A stretch of 64,000 nt of DNA from Sarcocystis neurona (taxonomy: Eukaryota; Apicomplexa; Conoidasida; Eucoccidiorida; Sarcocystidae). A program made the translations under genes and the position numbers. Location: positions 2,913,743-2,977,742 of the forward strand of contig KL647300.1 of the NCBI GenBank assembly GCA_000727475.1. The letters are read 5' to 3'. Shown here piece by piece: positions 62,001 to 64,000 of this stretch. The stretch's first letter is position 1, and each line of letters starts with the position of its first letter. The notes under the pieces are model-generated. The model was not told the DNA's origin. It saw nothing but the letters and a program-made list of their open reading frames with translations, and made no database searches.

Positions 62001-62122
62001 AGAGTGAGCGACAACAGAGAAAAGAAAGGCTACTCGAAAATTGACCGTGACAATTCCGTCTACGGACTCACCAAGGAGCTTCTACATCCTTCTTTTCACT
62101 GGTACACCAATCAGCTTCTCCG
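28968..62122 (+). CDS. ACbeta: Soluble-type (class IIIb) adenylyl cyclase, apicomplexan ACbeta-like; gene span, both ends open
   Basis: Predicted to make cAMP from ATP. The exons listed below give, in order, an N-terminal segment, the C1 cyclase domain (32332-45700), a linker, the C2 domain (47358-58059), and an NTPase-like domain with conserved flanks (58743 onward). This is the layout of mammalian and bacterial soluble cyclases. C1 has the metal aspartates in CDASGFT and SGDAL. C2 has the Lys of VNKF, the Thr of EYTALGD, and the NLAAR of the transition-state site, which together favour adenylyl rather than guanylyl activity. In Plasmodium and Toxoplasma, ACbeta supplies cAMP for protein kinase A in host-cell invasion and lytic growth. 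About 800 codons are assigned; animal homologues have about 1,600 residues, so the C-terminus is incomplete. Introns are 0.2-3.7 kb and full of microsatellites. The family is secure; the ends and three junctions are not. Confidence 0.9.
29778..29932 (+). CDS. ACbeta: ACbeta N-terminal exon
   Basis: Acceptor TTTTCTTCAG, donor TGC|GTAGGT. It reads RHYNKPATPLRKEAVPFMRL, then a Gly/Pro-rich patch ending EEAPDTLANC. It enters in phase 1 and leaves in phase 0, matching both neighbours. It lies before the conserved cyclase region. Confidence 0.55.
30289..30312 (+). CDS. ACbeta: ACbeta candidate 24-nt microexon
   Basis: Eight codons (RREAYLVE) between acceptor TCCACGCAG and donor GAG|GTAGTT, phase 0 on both sides. 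Its small size makes this tentative. Confidence 0.4.
30588..30681 (+). CDS. ACbeta: ACbeta N-terminal exon
   Basis: Acceptor GTCTCCCAG, donor CTCG|GTAAAG. It encodes DWRWLALRCERRLNASL and a Lys/Ala-rich helix-like end. It leaves in phase 1, as the next exon requires. Confidence 0.6.
31490..31568 (+). CDS. ACbeta: ACbeta exon before C1 (MPRTVLEAIADK motif)
   Basis: Acceptor TGTCTGCAG, donor CATTCG|GTAAGT (consensus). It encodes FACFMPRTVLEAIADKRI, matching the VPR..LE segment that precedes C1 in soluble cyclases. It enters in phase 1 and leaves in phase 2. Confidence 0.85.
32332..32380 (+). CDS. ACbeta: ACbeta C1 domain, first strand
   Basis: Acceptor GCTGCTTGCAG, donor GTC|GTAAGT. The 16 codons YSEDFDIRIEQFTAAV form the first beta-strand of C1. 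With the next exon this gives TAAVVFCDASGFTALTE, the classical class III start. Confidence 0.88.
33359..33715. repeat. Imperfect CAG-rich tract in a C1 intron
   Basis: CAG triplets mixed with CAA, CCG and GCA run for about 350 bp on the plus strand. The plus-strand reading frame here is open and continues into the 34131 exon region, but conserved-domain continuity and the GCGGCAG acceptor place it in an intron. CAG is the opposite polarity to most repeats in this gene, which are CTG on the coding strand. Confidence 0.85.
34131..34211 (+). CDS. ACbeta: ACbeta C1 domain: first metal-binding Asp (CDASGFTALTE)
   Basis: Acceptor CATGCGGCAG, donor AAC|GTAAGC, 27 codons, phase 0 on both sides. CDASGFTALTE corresponds to VDISGFTAMTE of human soluble cyclase; its Asp binds the catalytic metals. 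GAERLGN corresponds to the GAEQL helix. Confidence 0.95.
34250..35130. repeat. Polypyrimidine tract with degenerate 35-45 bp repeats
   Basis: About 880 bp of almost pure C and T on the plus strand, built from loosely repeated modules around CTGTCCATCTCTGTG and GTCTCCCTCTTTGG. Long open frames on both strands are composition artefacts (Ser/Leu/Pro on one strand, Arg/Glu/Thr on the other). Confidence 0.85.
37887..38019 (+). CDS. ACbeta: ACbeta C1 domain: second metal-binding Asp (FSGDALTIVW)
   Basis: Acceptor GCATGCAG, donor GAAG|GTCCTA. VINQFFDKIIKIVHYWGGD is the helix before the metal loop. IIKFSGDALTIVW matches ILKFAGDALLALW of human soluble cyclase, including its second metal Asp and the Lys of the bicarbonate site. 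It leaves in phase 1. Confidence 0.95.
40694..40909. repeat. Three 76-bp tandem units, each opening with a palindrome
   Basis: Units start at 40694, 40770 and 40846 with a 76-bp period; the third is shorter and diverged. Each starts with a copy of GCGGTGTACGTACACCGC (perfect in the first) and later contains GGTTGCACACGTGTGATTAC or a near variant. The array lies in the intron between the second and third catalytic C1 exons. Confidence 0.9.
40912..41047. repeat. Two further palindrome copies after the 76-bp array
   Basis: GGTGTACGTACACC occurs exactly at 40912-40925 and 41034-41047, outside the regular 76-bp spacing, ending about 130 bp before the next cyclase exon. Confidence 0.9.
41175..41356 (+). 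CDS. ACbeta: ACbeta C1 domain: helix and VGVGFGAVHI strand
   Basis: Acceptor TTTTTTTTCAG, donor CAG|GTGGGG, 60 codons after the split glycine. It contains SHVACMLAVQCCLTLHQTL and VLTLHIGVGFGAVHI, matching the VRVKIGLAAGHI strand of human soluble cyclase. The first 12 residues are an acidic insertion. Confidence 0.93.
41590..41725. repeat. Intronic CAG repeat
   Basis: Interrupted AGC/CAG triplets on the plus strand directly after the preceding exon. The minus-strand frame over it (41171-41821) also covers the real exon in antisense and is not a gene. Confidence 0.85.
42647..42734 (+). CDS. ACbeta: ACbeta C1 domain: WEYVVAGSPLEE segment
   Basis: Acceptor TGTCGGCAG, donor TCTG|GTGAGG, phase 0 in and phase 1 out. 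RWEYVVAGSPLEEISIAE matches the FLVIGQAVDDVRLAQ segment of soluble cyclases. The position of the human bicarbonate-binding Arg appears to be Ser. Confidence 0.92.
42857..43470. repeat. About 600 bp of imperfect TCTA/TCTG repeats
   Basis: Tetranucleotides TCTA and TCTG with interruptions, followed by TA tracts to about 43730. The tract gives long Leu/Ser/Ile/Tyr open frames on the plus strand which are not coding. Confidence 0.9.
44975..45152. repeat. 17-bp CTG-rich minisatellite
   Basis: About nine copies of the unit GCGGTGCTGCTGCTGGT with minor variants. Since 17 is not a multiple of three, the same DNA reads in turn as Cys-, Ala- and Leu-rich blocks. Intronic. Confidence 0.9.
45588..45928 (+). 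CDS. ACbeta: ACbeta C1 end and interdomain linker, with an apparent frameshift
   Basis: Acceptor TTGGCCAG. ETVVSPSVGEALAG and YELEEV correspond to the GEVVVSPEAW and following strand that end C1. FYRVKG is followed by a low-complexity linker rich in Ala, Ser, Gly and Gln. The start lies in one frame and the end (APIDVDADDLDLLR, joining to YIPPAVF) in the next. The switch falls at a run of nine C (45869-45877); one base fewer would restore a single frame that fits both neighbouring exons. Donor AG|GTAGCA, phase 2. Confidence 0.85.
47085..47345. repeat. 38-41 bp minisatellite abutting a splice acceptor
   Basis: About seven units of 38 to 41 bp, each with a CTG run, CATGCGCGCGG and GTGTGAGGACT. 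The length differences come from the number of CTG triplets. The array ends about 12 bp before the exon at 47358. Confidence 0.9.
47358..47427 (+). CDS. ACbeta: ACbeta linker-to-C2 exon (YIPPAVFRRL)
   Basis: Acceptor GGTGCTTCAG, donor GTC|GTAGGT; one base completes Arg, then 23 codons. YIPPAVFRRL and FLNELRV match the PYVPAAVL..L and AELR.V motifs that open C2 in bacterial and animal soluble cyclases. Confidence 0.93.
49020..49290. repeat. TTC-rich tract with 15-bp tandem units
   Basis: TCTTCTTCTTCTTGG is tandemly repeated about four times at 49020-49080, followed by about 200 bp of TTC/CTC-rich DNA. Intronic. Confidence 0.85.
49321..49418. repeat. 15-bp CTG minisatellite ending in a splice acceptor
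   Basis: GTTACTGCTGCTGCT is repeated about four times, then plain CTG triplets whose last CTGCAG is the acceptor of the next exon. Confidence 0.9.
49420..49527 (+). CDS. ACbeta: ACbeta C2 domain, first strand
   Basis: Acceptor CTGCTGCAG. VSIVFICVRGLDVS is the first C2 strand, where the metal aspartates of C1 are not conserved, as expected for C2. KLMRMTQKAAYTM is the following helix. I end it at ATG|GTACAG, but the frame stays open to about 49557 and reads VQ next, as in homologues, so the end is uncertain. About seven residues before EGSVNKF are unaccounted for. Confidence 0.85.
50050..50600. repeat. Polypyrimidine tract, CGTCTCCCTCTGCCTG-type modules
   Basis: About 550 bp of C/T on the plus strand with repeated CGTCTCCCTCTGCCTG-like modules. 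It creates frames up to 341 codons on the plus strand and 269 on the minus strand, all low-complexity. Confidence 0.85.
51988..52087 (+). CDS. ACbeta: ACbeta C2 domain: purine-selecting Lys (EGSVNKFLVDDKG)
   Basis: Acceptor TTTTCTGCAG, donor CGCG|GTGGGT. EGSVNKFLVDDKG and FGLPP match closely the soluble cyclase motifs. The Lys of VNKF corresponds to the adenine-binding Lys of human soluble cyclase. It leaves in phase 1. Confidence 0.95.
53299..53390 (+). CDS. ACbeta: ACbeta C2 domain: LDAGIGITSGRVWCG
   Basis: Acceptor TGTGGGTCAG, donor GGG|GTATGG. The split codon makes Ala, giving DDPIR-A-IMAALRV as in homologues, then LDAGIGITSGRVWCG. A longer version using the CTCCTGCAG acceptor at 53249 is open but its phase does not fit. 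Confidence 0.92.
54704..54810 (+). CDS. ACbeta: ACbeta C2 domain: EYTALGDYVNLAARL
   Basis: Acceptor GTTGCTGCAG at the end of a CTG/CTT-rich tract, donor GACGT|GTGCGT. RKEYTALGDYVNLAARLM carries the adenine-selecting Thr and the Asn and Arg of the transition-state site. Phase 0 in, phase 2 out. Confidence 0.96.
56640..57175. repeat. Four diverged units of about 160 bp
   Basis: Related blocks around GAACATGAATACTACGTTC recur near 56648, 56806, 56963 and 57136, each followed by a TA microsatellite. Spacing is about 158, 157 and 173 bp. In the intron between exons ending 54810 and starting 57921. Confidence 0.7.
57455..57690. repeat. Duplicated block of about 144 bp made of TATC repeats
   Basis: A TATC-rich block containing TATTCATATCTA and AAATTTATC is repeated with an offset of about 144 bp. 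Both copies are followed by TA dinucleotides. Confidence 0.7.
57921..58059 (+). CDS. ACbeta: ACbeta exon ending C2 (VKGKEHPVQVYMP)
   Basis: Acceptor CTTTTTTTCAG, donor GAG|GTGAAA. NTYKAASHALEFKQLPSM and HVKGKEHPVQVYMP match the final strands of C2 in soluble cyclases (VKGK..PV.VY). It enters in phase 2 and leaves in phase 0. Confidence 0.95.
58395..58408. repeat. Single palindrome copy GGTGTACGTACACG
   Basis: A 14-bp match with one terminal mismatch to the palindrome found at 40.7-41.0 and 62.1-63.2 kb, lying alone in an intron. Confidence 0.8.
58743..58921 (+). CDS. ACbeta: ACbeta exon between C2 and the NTPase-like domain
   Basis: Acceptor ACTGCATGCAG, donor TG|GTACGT. It encodes HPLLSWPRWSAKKEVRQIML, a basic stretch and YPVAVGPLFAHEW; VGPLFAHEW fits the ILGR..E lead-in to the NTPase domain of soluble cyclases. 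The exact start is uncertain because another AG lies nearby. Confidence 0.8.
59923..60070 (+). CDS. ACbeta: ACbeta NTPase-like domain with a degenerate P-loop
   Basis: Acceptor TTGGCACAG. YEPFLPQLQPL is followed by GGVMVIKGKEGLGTLELAK, which sits where homologues have a strand and a GxxGxGKS/T P-loop. The Lys before Ser/Thr is missing (GLGTL). The donor TAC|GTCTGC is weak and chosen by phase; the frame stays open to 60111. Confidence 0.8.
61337..61432 (+). CDS. ACbeta: ACbeta exon after the P-loop (NVPLLAWRKL)
   Basis: IFSISNMPDSLHLNIGN and VPLLAWRKLCTEMVE match the P....WR segment that follows the P-loop in this family. Donor GAG|GTAACT. The acceptor is uncertain: CGGCAG at 61336 or GGGAG at 61324 fits phase 0, while CGCCGCAG near 61314 is stronger but gives another phase. 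Confidence 0.7.
61795..61868 (+). CDS. ACbeta: ACbeta candidate downstream exon
   Basis: Acceptor TTTCGTACAG, phase 0 as required; reads TKKLEEMCVEMKR. A strong donor G|GTAAGA at 61835 would end it in phase 1. The donor TG|GTAGAA at 61869 gives phase 2, which fits the next block. I list the latter without certainty. Confidence 0.45.
61940..62122 (+). CDS. ACbeta: ACbeta candidate downstream exon
   Basis: Acceptor CGCGCAAAG. The frame reads NEEEKTVLRVTSLLLQRW, SDNREKKGYSKIDRDNS and VYGLTKELLHPSFHWYT. Composition is protein-like and free of repeats. A possible donor (CG|GTGTAT) falls inside the first palindrome of the array at 62122. No domain match. Confidence 0.4.
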
Positions 62123-63186
62123 GTGTATGTACACCCCGTCCATACGGTCAAGCCTCATCTGCAGGCCTTCTCATGTGTACATGTGTGCGTCCACGCGACT
62201 GTTCGGGTAATCACATATGGGTGTATATGTCTCTGCACCGTAGAGAGTTTGGTGACTAGACACATCATCTTTCGGCACTAAGACTTCTGCGGTGTACGTA
62301 CACTTCGATTGGAGCGACACTGTGAAGGTCTCGTTGTAGTTTGAGTATTCGTGAGTGTTAAGGAAAGATTTTGCGTGATATATGCGAAACATTCCTTTGC
62401 CGCAGAGAATCCTGGTCTCTTTCCTCCTCTAGTTTTTCTACGCTTCGCGCGTAGTAATTTGGTCCTTAGGTGTACGTACACCACAGGTAATCACAGATAC
62501 CACAGGGCAGGCGCAAGTAACGTTGGTGGAAGGATGGCACACACGTATATACTTGGAGGGAGTTGGGAGTTTTCTTTGCGGAATGGCTGCAAAAAGCTGC
62601 TGCATGACGTACGCACGGGGAAGAGAACTTTGTGGAAGACATCAGGTGTATGTACACTGGAGCAGCGTGTCGGTAACACACAGGCGCGAAGAAGTAGAGA
62701 GTGCAGGTCTGTCTGCGTCTTTAAACTGAGACGTTCGAATGCCTTCTACGTGGTGGTAGACTTTTTGACTTGCCCTCTGCATACGTCCTTCCCATCTCTG
62801 GCAGATACTGTTGCGGTCTACGCTCACCTGAGTCTCGAAAACAAGAAATGCCGTAGTCAAAGGCGGCAGCAATATAGGACCGAGGAGGCAGATAGCAGGG
62901 GAGTGCTCGAATAAACTCCGAATTCAAATCAGAAAGTCCTACTAAAAGCTGTTACACGCTGGACCCAGAGAGTCGGCCAGCGAATATCCGCCGGGTGTAC
63001 ATACACCGCGACGGTCTTTGCAACACCAGGAATCTGCGCACACTGCATACAGAGCACATGCAGAATAGTGCGTAAGTAGGTAAATGAATGCGCCTAGCAA
63101 CTCTTGGAACTAAGTTGGCACACTGAACTTTGCGGTGCTTCTTTCTGGGAAGCTTCTTACTTTCGACATTCGGGTGTATGTACACC
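62122..63186. repeat. Regularly spaced array of seven 14-bp palindromes
   Basis: Copies of GGTGTAYGTACACC (or close variants) start at 62122, 62291, 62469, 62645, 62814 (degenerate), 62994 and 63173. Intervals are 169, 178, 176, 169, 180 and 179 bp. The sequences between copies do not look alike, so this is not an ordinary tandem repeat. No gene is visible apart from the possible exon ending at 62122. The island has none of the microsatellites that fill the preceding 36 kb. Confidence 0.85.
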
Positions 63187-63478
63187 GCAGCAGTATCTGA
63201 TGGAGATGGACGTGGTGCATGTGGAGAGTTGATTACACTAACTCGCCTCTTAGAAGCACGCTAGATTTTCAACTAATACCGGCGTCCGCTGGATGCTAGT
63301 AGTTATGTCGACGAAACACCTTTTTCTCCAGCAATTTTGGACTTATGCAACATTGCTGGCGTAACAATTTATACATATGTATATATATATAGATAGATAG
63401 ATAGGTAGATAAATAGATGGTGTTTCTGAGTGCTAGATAGATAGGTGTGGTCGGCGGTTTTTGCGTATAAAGTGGTAT
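63187..63478. other. Short gap, TA/TAGA microsatellite
   Basis: A TA then TAGA/TAGG tract lies at 63372-63420. No gene is seen. Confidence 0.6.
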
Positions 63479-64000
63479 ATGGGTGAATTGATAAAGGCCC
63501 TGGTGAGCAAGCTGAAAGCGGAAGTAGCAGCGTTAGCAGCGAGAGCAGTCGTAGCAGCAGCTTGGAGGGAAGCAGGAACAGCAGCAACTTCTTCAGGGCA
63601 AGGTACACAGCATTTCTTTAGCAGAGGAACCATCTACGTTTATTGCACTGAAGGGGAATGTGTCACTGGAAGGACAGCGTCCTCTGCTGCTCAGCGGTGG
63701 CTGCTTCTGTGCAGGCTTCGCACCGCAGCAAAACCTGCCCGCGTTGTCAGGAGTACGACTGCTGGTGCTCCTGCTTCTGTTGCTGCTCCTGCTGCTGCTC
63801 CTGCTGCTCCTCTTGCTACCCCTCCCGCTGCTCCTCTTGCTGCTCCTCTTGCTGATCCTCCTGGTGCTGCTCCTCCTGCTGCTCCTCCTGCTGCTCCTCG
63901 TGCTGCTCCTCTTGCTGCTGCTCCTGCTGCTGCTGCTCCTGCTGCTGCTGCTCCTGCTGCCGCTCCTGCTGCCGCTCCTGCTGCCGCTCCTCGTGCTGCT
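63479..64000 (+). CDS. Possible partial coding region, Ala/Pro-rich, cut by the window edge
   Basis: From ATG at 63479 a frame stays open for 174 codons to the last base. It begins MGELIKALVSKLKAEVAALA, a helix-like segment. A mixed region of about 60 residues (HFFSRGTIYVYC and similar) follows, and from about 63750 it becomes Ala/Pro-rich, driven by TGCTCC/CTG repeats. The first 90 codons are not simple repeat, which favours coding, but there is no family match. It could be a further exon of the cyclase, a separate gene, or chance openness of GC-rich repeat. Confidence 0.3.
   Translation, partial: MGELIKALVSKLKAEVAALAARAVVAAAWREAGTAATSSGQGTQHFFSRGTIYVYCTEGECVTGRTASSAAQRWLLLCRLRTAAKPARVVRSTTAGAPASVAAPAAAPAAPLATPPAAPLAAPLADPPGAAPPAAPPAAPRAAPLAAAPAAAAPAAAAPAAAPAAAPAAAPRAA
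63758..64000. repeat. CTG/CTC-rich repeat to the window end
   Basis: Interspersed CTG, CTC and CTT triplets (TGCTGCTCC and TGCCGCTCC modules) continue beyond the edge. Read on the minus strand they give Gln/Glu-rich or Ser/Arg-rich frames. Confidence 0.9.

Noticed and set aside
62122..63186. CRISPR-like array (short repeats with unique spacers)
   Set aside because: The repeats are 14 bp, the spacers about 160 bp, and the genome is eukaryotic with spliceosomal introns. The spacing format is notable, but it is not CRISPR.

Overview
The window looks like nuclear DNA of a coccidian apicomplexan, most probably Eimeria or a close relative. Three things point there. The genes have many introns with GT-AG borders. 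Trinucleotide CAG/CTG repeats are very abundant. The gene set fits: a plastid-type glycerol-3-phosphate acyltransferase with an N-terminus suited to apicoplast import, a GH17 beta-1,3-glucanase of the kind linked to oocyst walls, and an apicomplexan ACbeta-type soluble adenylyl cyclase. The species assignment is inference. No database search was possible.

Layout. From 1 to about 25.8 kb the DNA is repeat-poor. It holds the acyltransferase gene on the minus strand (about 13.07 to 5.87 kb, at least four exons) and the GH17 gene on the plus strand (18.74-20.48 kb). The two are transcribed divergently from a 5.7 kb spacer containing a 29-bp near-perfect palindrome. From about 25.8 to 62 kb the DNA changes abruptly to a mosaic of TA and TATC microsatellites, pyrimidine tracts and CTG minisatellites. 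One very large plus-strand gene runs through it, a two-catalytic-domain soluble adenylyl cyclase. I assembled it by eye from about 22 small exons (24-341 nt) that occupy about 7% of 33 kb; most junction phases agree, and the exceptions are stated. From 62.1 to 63.2 kb lies a microsatellite-free island with seven copies of a 14-bp palindrome (consensus GGTGTAYGTACACC) about 175 bp apart. The window ends in a CTG-rich open frame cut by the edge.

Function. The cyclase C1 and C2 domains would pair in one chain. C1 carries both metal-binding aspartates and C2 the purine-selecting Lys and Thr, so cAMP synthesis is predicted. The NTPase-like domain that follows has a degenerate P-loop. The acyltransferase would make lysophosphatidic acid in the apicoplast, and the GH17 enzyme would cut beta-1,3-glucan. 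The three genes do not form a pathway.

Limits. Splice sites were read by eye. The 5' end of the cyclase, its C-terminus, one short C2 segment, and the acyltransferase stretch between its first two exons are unresolved. No tRNA, rRNA or mobile element with recognisable genes was found.
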